A DNA stretch of 64,000 nucleotides from Solimicrobium silvestre (GTDB lineage: Bacteria > Pseudomonadota > Gammaproteobacteria > Burkholderiales > Burkholderiaceae_D), in contig NZ_PUGF01000005.1 of assembly GCF_002976435.1 (NCBI RefSeq), forward strand, positions 124,001 to 188,000, given 5' to 3'. A program made the translations under genes and the position numbers. Below, in pieces: positions 62,201 through 64,000 of the stretch (position 1 is the stretch's first letter; each line of letters starts with the position of its first letter). The notes below the pieces were generated by a model. The model did no database searches. It was not told the origin of the DNA and saw nothing but the letters and a program-made list of their open reading frames with translations.

Positions 62201-64000
62201 ACGTCGCCGAAGACGGCGGCAACTTCATGATCTGGCAAGACCAGATTGCGGGCGCTACCGGCCAGTCCGTGTTTACCGGCCAGGCCGGTCACACCTATCA
62301 ATTCTTAGCTGCCGGTACCGACTACGCGGGCAACAGTGAAGCGGCCAGCATTACCAATGCCGTGTTGCCGAGTGATGGCACAGCGGCCGAAGTTGCCGCC
62401 AGCCTCGGCGGTACACCAACCGTTGGCTCAACCACAACGCAAACTCCGGTTGCACCCGAAGACCGTACTTACGTCAGCAACACCATGTTCCAGCAGGCTA
62501 GTGCTGCTTTGCCGGGACAAGTATCGACCACCAACCCGGGCGACTTGCAAGCCGTATTAGCACCGATGTCGCTGCAAAGTTTTGCGAGCGGTTTTGGTAG
62601 TGGAGCAGCCGAGATCGGCGCGATGGCCATGGTTGAATTGCCGAATCAAACTATCCTCGCCAGCGCTGGCCCGGACGGCAATCAAGTATTTGCGTATCCG
62701 GCCGTCAATGGTCAGATCAGCGGCAATCAAAGCACCACACCGTTATTCACGCTGAACGCACCGATCCTGTCGATGGCAGTCGATAAGATGGGCCAATTGT
62801 GGGTAACCACTGGCGATCAGTTGCTGCAAGTCGATCCGACCACCGGTACCGTCTTGCAAACCTTCAATGGCCCAGGCGGCGAACCGCTGACACAAGCGCT
62901 AGCTATCGATCCGAGCACTGGTTTGATCTACGTATCCTCCGGTAATGGCATCGAGATTTTTAACCCTAACGCCACCAGTCCGTCTACTTCTTGGGTGCAT
63001 TTCTCCAACACCCAAGTCACCAGCCTGGCCTTCGGCCCGGATGGCCGTTTATGGGGTGTGCAGGGAACAGGTTCGATCATCAGCGATGCTGAACCGAATC
63101 CGACCACCAATATCATCAGCTTCCCGATGACCGGCGCTAACGCCGGTCAGGCGCAGCTCGAATACACGCTGAATGGCACCATCGACAGTATCACCTTCGG
63201 CCAAAGCGGCACGGGACTCGCTGGTTTGATGTTTGCATCCAGTTCATTGCCGCAACAAGCCATTCCACAAGGAGGTGCAGCTGCGCCGCATGAAAGCACC
63301 GTATGGATGGTGGCACTCGCAACGCGTCAAGTGTTGGCGTTGGCCACTGGCGGTACACAGGGTGAAGGTTTGGTTGCGACGTCTAGCGGCAGTTTGCTGG
63401 TTGCACAGACCAATAGCATTGACCAGATAGCACCGGCTGCGCCGCCACATGTGACGGCCAGTTCTGTTCCGGATGGCGCCATGGTAACGCTGCCACTGAG
63501 CACGATATCTGTCAGCTTTGATGAGCCTATGTGGCTTGGCGCAAGTGGCAATGATCCGACCGATCCAGGTAGTGTGTTGAACCCGGCAAACTTTACGCTG
63601 GTGTCGACTTCGACCGGAGCCGACATCACCCTCAATCCGACTTCGATCACTTGGGATGCTGCATCCAAATCGGCGATCCTGACATTGCCAAGCCTGGCAG
63701 CAGGCGGATGGCAATTACAAGTTTCGAACCACTTGCTTGGTGCTGATCAAATTAAACTGGCAAATTCTTATGACAGTAACTTTACTGCAGCTCTTAATTT
63801 CTCCAGTCAAATAAAACTGACATTCGATAATACTCGTGTCAACCACGCTACGGGGCAAGTCAGTTACGATATCAGCATCACCAATATTGGCAGCGAAGAT
63901 ATCCACGGGCCACTGATTTTGATGTTAGATCCGGGCCAATATTTCAATGGGCAAGTGACTAACGGCACTCAGGACAGCGATTCCCAATTCTGGACTCTCA
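38263..64000 (+). CDS. Giant multidomain YD-repeat/PPC/CARDB protein, partial (continues past right edge)
   Basis: One frame opens at ATG 38263 (MVAIVSGNNLGLTNTSAG) and has no stop to base 64000: at least 8579 codons. Order: a short N terminus without a clear signal peptide; YD/RHS-like repeats (about 40-880); PPC-like beta sandwiches (about 885-2340); a Ser/Thr/Gly/Asp tandem block (about 2350-3060); more PPC-like modules (3080-4830); and about 17 CARDB-like modules (4835-7110). Next come a TIG-like domain (7210-7310), a less clear region (7315-7940), an FN3-like domain (7941-8028), a propeller-like segment (8100-8390), a Big_5-like domain (8392-8490), and another Ig-like module at the edge. 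Cys is rare and Asn, Thr, Ser, Gly and Gln dominate, as in secreted bacterial adhesins. A surface or secreted role is inferred; export signals, if C-terminal, are outside the window. The right end of the gene is not seen. Confidence 0.85.
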   Translation, partial: MVAIVSGNNLGLTNTSAGLLGQNGLIGPAANGATKEEAVVDVSNGNLVLQNNDDFLASQGLDIDAVRTYNSQGSLNEGNGAAWSMSMITLVGSLTGTANTAGSTITRIDGDGGQVVYTYNAASNNYVARDGSGADDTLSFNGTTEVWTWTEGATGNTQTYGQNGYITSAADTSGDKLTYSYTNGLLTQITDASGESTIYTYVNGNLTQISDVLAGGQTSTRVYYSYDSQNRLSTVTTDLSPSDNSIADGNTYATNYTYFGNSNLIASVTQQDGVQLNFTYVPVNGQERVYTVIDALGNKTTFDYISSTQTSVTDQLGNVSTYTYDSQGRLINIASPAVNGAVPNTGYTYDSNGDVTSTTDAQNNTTVMQYDANGNLLLTRDAAGDTVTRTYNANNQLTSETTYQIADDDGAGPDQAGSPETTYYYYTPSATTGQPGLLSYVVGPQGQITAYQYNAHNQCVTTLVYAGQTLDASQLTGAESVATIASLIQQVTPADDVGAQTRTDVQRTDTSYDARGQVSQVVTYTAVSNNAALTGIVSDSATTAYAYDQSGNLLSKTSIAQQTSYTYDGLGRVLSAVDSNNGTTTTQYDDAANTIVATQQLTGNTVTSVYDRDNRLLSQSNSLDTSQNSSTVYDDDGRAIMTTNVSGNTWMIYDADGNKVGVVTNSGMLTQYVYSAAGQVIETIAYATPVNTSLLINGSGQPIDVTLNQITPVASANDQKTWQVYDNAGRIEYTISATGSVTQTIYDGASNAVETIAYATPVNVSNLGGVLTPNDILVVPNPGQDQVTRNFYDGSNNLVGTLSPTDKLTQYIYNGANELVETRAYAETPNASLLTTGTLAELTAGLESIDDSRTLYAYDGSGKQVSSQVVQGYSDDTMPGVTNIEGTLLQPGEQDVYQFTVTDPSLLFFDGIAGNQIQWQLTEGTQPALFSQNLTANNNSFYNLNAGTYQLTVNSSQGATGNYDFRLMGANAAAPLTTNVVTSSELAPGTQNALYSFSANAGQQLSMQGDNANSSWSWSLFGANAQVVSSGNAWYGSAPFTVPATGVYYLSIQGDSSNAATTESPYSFTMFQTTPTTASLTLGQSVQTPVVPGTIANYTFNVTAPGWLKFDQLSSTYLGANWTLLNAAGQQVASGNTNSDQSNVPPVAVSAGAYTLQITDSGATSGTLSFQLLNIAAASAPDLQSGQNLSLDSSSDSSTAVYKINVANATNLGLSADISNSDSATWQVTDASGNVLGGGDLNNNSFANVALPAGGDYYVWVGGTLSNGAPLQGSIQVNTWTNAAVINAGQLSNTALNQLSGTASGPGQTVTTDFNVAQSGTFLFNASGLAGAAWTLVGPLGTAIPVTKFASGTTQGDASAYLTAGNYQLEVTSAATVGTFNIQATPFATAIELTDDAPTVLPSLAAGASVLYSVNATPGDTFSGTLVDTDGASNGQEFVVQAFDAYGTLFYSGSTSSLNFSQSQASGPVYLLVTQTAAQSAGATLTVVRTAATPPAVVPTTPITIGQDVSGTYSGEPSPLYSLNLPQDDLVIVQSASTINNNVTLSGAVITLNGTLPAESPQGVQAPVVLGWAAAGNYQLQFSDANNNFPFTVYTGSSGTAITAGQDVDSTLAAGQSVGIFKINAQAGQSYQFDGLAGASSGMGYGIYDAYGNLLDSGDPSTVSGKTWSVANTETCYVVVYQNPNQTSQAASVNFSLNAVATVAPPTSSNDLGPLTAAQLTSVTIDTTNGSTQSAQFEVTKSGWMTVQPSTANVVWWRVEDSDAMWSLNTFGSNTSVAHGYYPFDGGIYYVTSGTYNLSLSNWYSGYATGNPQINVTAGAAVEVTPGQQTNIGQLATGQSLAISLAADPFSQFSVDIASSNGQSYNLQAYDQSGNSLNVNTEIDSTTGDHIATFSQGNLTGPVVLVLTSNSDEASPPMNVSVTATQTAGTPPVAQNGAITSGQWVNQTDSSNSSYAYSLDITQPTTFFLDTIPPGGQNVVIESLTGDYWQQMNDNNGTWTLQPGDYIVANGYSPNSSPQPFSFRLTSSTDLSPLVANASQSILVAANNAASYYSVNIAAGDQFSWTPGAASTTGGYSLYDANGNDVFDGDINQAAAFIPAQAGTYTLKIYNDAATDATVNFTATVAPPPILATNVAQSVQIPTNGVSNFSLNLAAGDDLTLLPSAGNSDGSYSIVDSSGNVVFNGSMSDSSGDEVVDGFISQPRIFTAPNAGTYFLKLSNESGNAATFNFALQYVPLASPLTRNVGSLVNNSTSLIITNFSAGNQVATQNFNVTQSGFWSLDFTSAGQDISGSINGPLGQVAGWGNAQNAVGQANVVFLAAGNYTLSLNNQNNTVNSASLKLTPFSDATALTTTSTTTTTVVNGGQSDTITSLFNGSGTKIGDTWKKADGSFGTDAFNADGSSFVSETYADGHTRIYSNDGQGNITTTVTQVDSSYSIQQQVSSGQITTTQYNASGAKISDAWQKPDGSSGSDTYNADGSSSGSTTNADSTSSSYVNDGNGTIITTNLNAAGVQTSQIQSITTSNADGSSTVVIKDGQGNITTTQYSAAGAKSSDTWQKADGSVGSDTFNANGSSFGTTTFVNGITSSYTNDGQGNIATTVTQVDGSYSIQQQVSSGQITTTQYNASGVKISDTWQKPNGSSGSDTYHADGSSSGSTTNADSTSSSYVDDGQGTTITTNFNATGVQTSQTQSITTSNADGSSTAVTTDGQGDTTTTQDSAAGFESSDTWQKADGSVGSDTFNADGSSSGTTTFVNGITSSYTNDGQGNITTTVTQVDGSYSIQQQASSGQITTMQYNASGTELSAVSQGPQGAWSDIFNADGSGSDTYTNTDGSYGNDVWNADNSSYGNEYFSNGSSSSYVDNADGSSSTVANDGQGNITTTQLNSNGVKISDTWQKTDGSSGSDTFNIDGSSSGSATNADGTSTSYINDGKGSITTTLFNTSGVKISDTWQKADGSSGTDTFNANGSTVSYADDGHGNTVTTTTQLNASGVKISDTWQKSDGSSGSDTFNLDGSSSGNAVNADGTSSSYVNDGQGTTITTNFNASGIQTGQTEAVTTSSTINSTGSVELNAMAVGTETLYQVPGKAGDTVTVSLSTLDASGDFEVTVIDASGNQILSTWTDQSNQSATVTADGPVTIVVKRLADNSSASVTLTATDTAGPPPAVVPVPVAIGTSTNWTAPSLGYTFNVAADGLVALEWEGGNYQTYELTGPSGSVSGQINGATVLWLVAGSYQLTLSDGSGSAQFKVVDDTDATPITLGTPVSLAMNAGQNYALFDVTLDSSNETWFSGLPGAESGDSYQLYDPAGNLVASGDPSQNYYRQFSTGSLSGQYLLVVQRGTPSNSGALNFSLVQTPSAPAPLQFGSVTQGEFLTDYQSYSYTFTSTVAAQFTLAGPGSNNGVYYYLYNAAGDEVAYMDPNSSPDYEVSPGTYTLKAVNYGVSTQPFSFTANLLQPTALQFGSLTQGQFASENQTNIYTFTASSASELLLAGIGSGIGYILTNASGVQVANLDPNGSGAPDYDVSAGTYTLQVINYNYVAPAQPLAYSFTASLLPTTLQFGIPTQGQFVAYNQTKNYTFSLTSAAELVLPISSGNVDYSVFNSNGNQVSALYQYNIYGTEPAVYSLGAGTYTVRVNNYNSASPTQPLPFSFTANLVQSGTDLAAGTSATVNWSNGVPDQQLVVAAQAGQSYWLTPTAGMVYGDGYSYSVLNAQGIQVSSGVLSNGYFSNTPGIAFTAASSGNYTINLYGLTGGQGRSDSTSFSLTQGLQDTAEYTLGSVVTGSLNLPVDMSTQQFTLTEPTDVWLGISDDGYTATLSRTDQPATIFSTNGNVNGLYQLDAGTYSLVLRPNQPSPGAYSISSSAVADLPTLTLGTTTPVAVAQGNQSSAFQLTGAAGQQVLIDADWVSGNSPEQYWGLIGPNGQLVRSGIEYYSDDESQKLTLPQNGTYVFYMYGSGTDQAPDASTVTITNCSNPLTDINVGDQVSGTLVAGNVNQYQFTLTQETTVLLDPQGGSANLALVGPDGSTIVTTNSSSSAFNYYSEQLAAGTYTINVSSSGRSTPSFAFGLLSLQNAIDDGNTGTITGSVPANQTVGVYQFEATPGVNYNLDFTTPGENSYWGGLTYTLIDAYGDTIASQTGTWDQSINFIAPPSGTVYLLVNQVSSSATPTPFSATLTQPIVATEPLTWDAPMSASLVTRQDQTTFNFEQDSSGWVELQGISAPSTAVSFSIIEPNGTVVATQNGFNATTPGTWDVYLPAGQYAVRVNANADGLVGTAQFSAVQVPAAQQFPRQGGVPQTLALPDGDDTLSLWSMSAQAGDAFDLTAQTWSGVGSVQVVAPNGTVLTNWDPSSGTPLDLTFAQAGSYLIRVQRDTLADVPSNAFNLSATVGAVATSAPPAIVSTFTAAGSISAGAPPLTFQFQLTQAGLYYIDNNNEALENWYWGGNSQVVTITDANGVTVGTSYDQPMSLQAGTYTISLQQNDFNNSYNFSVQQLDGNQLPTLAYDQAVTTALPAYASVAYQINATAGDQISFNALGGTGDYTARSWILVNQYGQILQQGNTGTNSNVYQVANTGPLYLLITNPTYYDNTSGATLSFEVNEGVTTPTAIALGQTVTGTLDAQTASQSYTFNVTQPTIVQFNQLNDGTAYVGWSLTGPYGPAGSGGIDVDYPPQDNQTVMTLEPGQYTMTLQNSGFATNAFGFQLLVLGSSAPLTNAQSVQGQLQPSGQADSYTVNLQSGDSLYLALVAPANTYGYNPNNNSWGYDKYANLEVLDPTGHVVASGDLSNTQLIATMSGQYTVEVVNDYSTDIPIPYTLTAYINPQTDPRIIDLNNNTAPTVDLTVQNVSVEPATAGGTIQSGSSIQVNWTTANIGTVATQGNFTERVIVTNAATGQVVLQAIVPYTESAAGNGPLATGQSVARSVVLQLPAGALGAGNLVVSVQTDSDNSQNEAGTALANSIASTSFTSAAIVYPDLQVSGLGISPASGWQAGEPVTVNWNTVNNGTGAATGNWSEQLQLINTTTGNVVANISQAFTGQDIDAGAFAARSATFTWPSGLNGVGTFQLKVTVDSLGQVVEYNSQGSPITGDNTASRQLAVGPSIVAQNVGLLQPSVQDGQTVTIVWNDVNQGSVAVPGQYQDRVTVTQLNANGTLGAVVMDTAVAFPNDATNPLAAGATRQRSVQLTLPAGLAGSGNFIVTVAADSQANGTTSVFEVNAAGVPVQTPMVSIGNFTSTEHAYANLDVTALTVPSTVNSGSSAQVSWTVTNSGSVTATGPWVDRVVLIGTDASGTFEDITLANLTQSTPLAPGDSYTQATTVQIPTRLSGSYKIVLISDANQSIAEPDTRADSTRTSGTVNVVQTYSALVPTITQLPITANANTASSVQWTVTNNGTVPTDVSNWVDQVYLSSTSTLNANSIQIGAVTHVGTVAVGASYTSSLNFTFPSVTGPYYIIVKADALGNTFEPGHTAGNVAASSTAINIAPQPLPILVVSNINAPTTWTVGSSVQIGYTITNQGNAGVNGYAGESLQLVNAADPSDVINLSQQFGTRVIADDGGTFTNQVNITVPTMPVGNWQLQITADAGNYVRESSTSNATSSTPITVVSPELAVDSLVTTGTLQGASTVTLNWMTRNIGTADAGSFNDAVYLTLNGVVDANAVKLGEVNHTGLAANASVASQLTFQLPVADSGNYQLVVVSNAENTVNEDGLIAKNTASYGINVVQDNYEILTVSNVQAPSLIVDNPANINVSYTVTNSGNGIGSTTSWTDELVYSASGNLNDSNNIILATNTQTGGLGVGDSYNGIFTGQFPVGFSSQGQLFVVTNAGNTVWQDGQTSGNVVSNALTVMPEPYADLVTSSVTTTGNPVSGQPLTINWTVANNGEGITSTSNWEDNVWLSTVNANGTVTTYQLGTVDHIGQLIPGKSYVGSLTVTLPEGLQGTYYVNVQAAATGTPYEFTHTNDSTASSMAVPITLSPSPDLIVQSINAPDGAQESGTMDLSWTVLNQGAGTADGPWVDNIQMVNTLTGAVVSLGTFTYSQDLAPGITYTRTQQVTVPEHIDGSYVVQVTTNSTQSLYEYGTAANNDMTQALNATEITATQRPLLQAGGVGVPSEVTAGTDMSVSYVVTNNGPAVAAGQWTDNVYLSLNGQLDANSVLVASVPNGSALTTGQSYNSQTPSFQVPLRYSGTVYVIVQANANGAIDEWPNGGDVAPAVKAFQVDSVPFADLVTSGVTAPSQATYGSTINVGYTVTNQGSGTTAAADGSTNESWTDSVWLTTSQGQPAPEAGDILLTSTTHTGALAPGQGYNGNIQVTLPGDVGSGQYYITVWTNPTGVIAQTELASNVNPNAPNTVDSDNFAAKAISIIGAVPADLAITNITAPPTASAGGSYSFSYTVQNQGNQATGPWADQVYLTNNPNLSLATNSWLLGTYVQNQTLNLNQNYTVSDTVNLAPSVTGQYLVVVTNAPGVYGVPQIAESNNAINMSSKVSQVTAAPSDLQVTSVTVPPTEHDSGEPTTVTYTVTNQGAAVWSGTQSWIDNIYFSAEPTFNPNQVILLASVTHENTNGLGAGLSYTTTAAITPPAGTSGPYYIYVIPNNDPGYVYGTNGYKTATQELVGSAGETNQQALNYYQNIVYEGTNTCVGQGTINITFIEAALTVDSIKLSDPTPSAGETITVSWTVTNTGKRATRVTQWDDGVYLSSGTAIESGDLALVQPSYGNPIAAQLTQITDTNGVPAYLQPGQSYTNSAVITLPTSVSGSYNIIVKASTDLTSDNQSASDIRTGLIGLQQYDPTGMGAVQAFQFEGSNVASVALPISAVTPPFLQVAGITVIPTATTTTSGDGSGTSGSSGGTGDGSSGSSGNSGNNNGQQTGISVTAGQSFTVNYTVENNGGATPADQGKWNDLIYLSQDPNNLDLNKDTLLGYVTHNGGLSATGTYSNTETYTAPQNLSGTYYVWVVTNPENALGNSATANVIETAADQIQNMAASKPILIQTPPPADLVVQAVNAPTSAEVGQPVNLSYTVTNTSSNAANGSWTDAVYLSQSTTWSTSAILLGKVPQGGPLASGASYTGNLTANVPPLSAGSWHVIVRPDIYDNVGEDANPQLASAEGNAISVTVPPLVLGTPLSTTLSTGQSLVYEVTVPAGQTLSVNLNSTATTGNNEVYIKYGAIPTSSDYDAAYTQALAPSQSALIPSTQAGVYYVLIQSDNSPANTPVTISANLLPLSITSITPTSGGAATAANQYVTMDIYGAAFAAGAQVELSRPGEFQIQPQSWQVLNATHIQATFDLSNVPYGQYDVEVINPDGTTVTQPYQYLVTQAIQPDVTVGIGGPSQIIPGDNATYTVSLQNLSNVNTPYVQFNVGATNMGAPDTNYGTEGDPLLAALGVPYVTFASNVEGQPPGAPVDDGGNDQAYGGTPTDSASLPTIQWSSLTGSQDTSGFNMTPGFAFNLAGSGTIDQTFSVQTYPGLTAWLSRDFPALRNVLYELHPTWAAEGYLADGPQDLDKISPGLTAQYLGTDPDTGTNLTPEEVLSLSFVFNVFASATPLTRAQFVTEQTAYADQMRTAILTEPKAPISLQVLAANQTQWEQGWLAALEEGGVLLPDGTAPPVSTQPQVMSLNAMLSTGILLQNGAQSYTTQNSLLGFFNQVQQWYGSTGLYSGDPTASVDSLNSIETRTMTTADGDEIQAQSPVTNLPTASSYVNPYSTAPNQFIALNVFAGGQAQLEYLQRIGLLNADFQPVGPGALNLLQYIQAATTAAPGTTAPITVQGPTVTPNPQGVSYVPTSQALPYTVSFKNTTDEPAGQIRIVTQLDPSLEMGSVLLGDIQIGDLNIQIPPNRADFQGTFDYTTSEGFILSVSAAVDPTQHTITWLLQAINPDTGEVMNSPTLGLLAGDSTDPDAPAPTGYVSYTVQASPSALTGATISTSATIAIDNDPPETSNTVNYTLDAAPPKTTVTATASGTAASGAPLYDVNWSSVDNGSGVKYVTVYVAEDGGNFMIWQDQIAGATGQSVFTGQAGHTYQFLAAGTDYAGNSEAASITNAVLPSDGTAAEVAASLGGTPTVGSTTTQTPVAPEDRTYVSNTMFQQASAALPGQVSTTNPGDLQAVLAPMSLQSFASGFGSGAAEIGAMAMVELPNQTILASAGPDGNQVFAYPAVNGQISGNQSTTPLFTLNAPILSMAVDKMGQLWVTTGDQLLQVDPTTGTVLQTFNGPGGEPLTQALAIDPSTGLIYVSSGNGIEIFNPNATSPSTSWVHFSNTQVTSLAFGPDGRLWGVQGTGSIISDAEPNPTTNIISFPMTGANAGQAQLEYTLNGTIDSITFGQSGTGLAGLMFASSSLPQQAIPQGGAAAPHESTVWMVALATRQVLALATGGTQGEGLVATSSGSLLVAQTNSIDQIAPAAPPHVTASSVPDGAMVTLPLSTISVSFDEPMWLGASGNDPTDPGSVLNPANFTLVSTSTGADITLNPTSITWDAASKSAILTLPSLAAGGWQLQVSNHLLGADQIKLANSYDSNFTAALNFSSQIKLTFDNTRVNHATGQVSYDISITNIGSEDIHGPLILMLDPGQYFNGQVTNGTQDSDSQFWTL
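38380..40900 (+). repeat. YD (RHS-like) repeat region of the giant protein
   Basis: Degenerate repeats of the YD type recur every 20-25 residues (YTYDSQGRL, QYDANGNLL, YNANNQLT, SYDARGQV, AYDQSGNLL, YDRDNRLL and others). This is the pattern that wraps into the shell of RHS and teneurin proteins. A sub-duplication carries ETIAYATPVN at about 40309 and 40528. The RHS core end motif and a variable toxin tip are not seen; the region passes directly into PPC-like modules near 40900. Confidence 0.85.
40915..45330 (+). repeat. First array of PPC-like beta-sandwich modules
   Basis: Modules of about 90-150 residues repeat the pattern of bacterial pre-peptidase C-terminal domains: a polar start (LQPGEQDVYQF), a short core (WSLFGANAQVV), and an AGTYxL or AGNYxL strand near the end of each (for example GTYQLTV, GAYTLQI, GNYQLEV, GTYTLKI). 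No protease domain accompanies them, so they act here as structural units. Confidence 0.7.
45340..47445 (+). repeat. Tandem-repeat block with 516-base higher-order period
   Basis: Phrases such as ISDTWQKxDGSSGSDTFN, NADGSSSG, DGQGNITTT and SYSIQQQ recur many times and are near identical at DNA level. The marker GGTCAGGGCAACAT occurs at 45523, 46039 and 46555, exactly 516 bases (172 codons) apart. This shows a recent amplification of a composite unit, followed by shorter repeats (about 46690-47400). Confidence 0.9.
47490..52740 (+). repeat. Second array of PPC-like modules
   Basis: Again modules with AGTYxL or GTYTL strands repeat. Three neighbouring ones share the opening LQFGSxTQGxF, at about 48340, 48630 and 48930, followed by YTFT and ANLLQ or ASLLP endings, so these are a recent triplication. 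The array ends where CARDB-like modules begin near 52760. Confidence 0.7.
52760..59590 (+). repeat. CARDB-like Ig module array (about 17 copies)
   Basis: Each module of roughly 110-160 residues starts with a D/ALxVxxI strand, continues with a conserved SWTVTNxG or NWTVANNG motif, W-D-xVYLS, and ends with a G.YY/xxVxxN strand. Starts lie near 52774, 53167, 53551, 53973, 54340, 54709, 55066, 55420, 55795, 56170, 56540, 56912, 57350, 57720, 58204, 58700 and 59229. CARDB domains are linked with cell adhesion in bacteria. Module 16 is interrupted by a Gly/Ser linker. Confidence 0.85.
58738..58855 (+). other. Gly/Ser/Asn-rich linker within the CARDB array
   Basis: About 39 residues of Thr, then Gly/Ser/Asp and Asn (GDGSGTSGSSGGTGDGSSGS and on) split one CARDB-like module between its first strand and the VNYTVENNGG strand. 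It is probably a flexible hinge; it has no other feature. Confidence 0.75.
59890..60190 (+). other. IPT/TIG-like domain in the giant protein
   Basis: The segment SITSITPTSGG ... GAAFAAGAQVEL ... HIQATFDLSNVPYGQYDVEV and following NPDGTTV has the usual TIG pattern (I-x-P-x-x-G-G, G-x-x-F, V-x-x-P). It is a single copy after the CARDB array. Confidence 0.65.
62570..63430 (+). other. Beta-propeller/NHL-like segment in the giant protein
   Basis: Repeating blades of about 40-50 residues (ILSMAVDKMGQLWVTTGDQL, ALAIDPSTGLIYVSSGNGI, VTSLAFGPDGRLWGVQGTG, IDSITFGQSGTGLAGLMF) show the NHL/SMP-30 type pattern of hydrophobic strand, D/GxxGxLW/YV. It is followed by a Big_5-like domain (PPHVTASSVPDGAMVTLPL, then SVSFDEPMW). 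Confidence 0.55.

Noticed and set aside
38407-63906. Many short frames on the minus strand and in other plus frames across the giant gene
   Set aside because: They follow the codon periodicity of the giant frame, lack ribosome-binding sites and give repetitive or biased proteins.

Overview
The window is chromosomal DNA from a Gram-negative bacterium, most likely a betaproteobacterium of the Burkholderiales type. This is inferred from an SPI-1 (Inv/Mxi-Spa class) type III secretion system (T3SS) whose order is close to Salmonella SPI-1 and Burkholderia Bsa, from its regulators, and from moderate G+C. The species cannot be named from the sequence.

Layout. (1) Positions 1-1106, minus strand: the 5' part of a gene running off the left edge, a candidate T3SS effector. 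(2) 1578-30825, plus strand: a complete, tightly packed SPI-1 class T3SS. It contains iagB, invF, invG, invE, invA, invB, invC, invI, invJ, spaO-P-Q-R-S, sicA, the translocators sipB, sipC and sipD, a sipA-like effector, iacP, a 1118-residue hybrid sensor kinase, prgH-I-J-K, orgA-B, an orgC-like gene and an RcsB/BvgA-type response regulator. Many genes overlap by 4-44 bases. HilA, HilC/D and the pilotin InvH of Salmonella are not seen; the kinase and regulator occupy their regulatory slot. (3) 30895-33825: a large A+T-rich gene ending in a minimal OspG/NleH-type protein kinase domain, a probable effector. (4) 33826-38262: a scarred, A+T-rich junction. It holds a Fic adenylyltransferase on the minus strand, a broken tyrosine integrase, the 3' fragment of a tRNA-His gene with a terminator (an integration-site footprint), and a frameshifted HExxH metallopeptidase. 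(5) 38263 to the right edge: one unbroken plus-strand reading frame of more than 25.7 kb (at least 8579 codons, no stop in the window).

The giant protein has YD (RHS-like) repeats at the N terminus, then PPC-like beta-sandwich repeats, a nucleotide-level tandem-repeat block with a 516-base higher-order period, more PPC-like repeats, and about 17 CARDB-like Ig modules. After these come a TIG-like domain, an FN3-like domain, a propeller-like segment and a Big_5-like domain, and it is still open at the edge. It is the most unusual object here and is probably a giant surface or secreted adhesin-like protein.

How the parts work together: the prg/org and inv/spa products build the basal body, export gate, sorting platform and needle. 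SicA and InvB hold translocators and effectors, SipBCD form tip and pore, and InvF (with SicA, by analogy) and the two-component pair probably control expression. The kinase-bearing protein, the SipA-like protein and the left-edge protein are the likely cargo.
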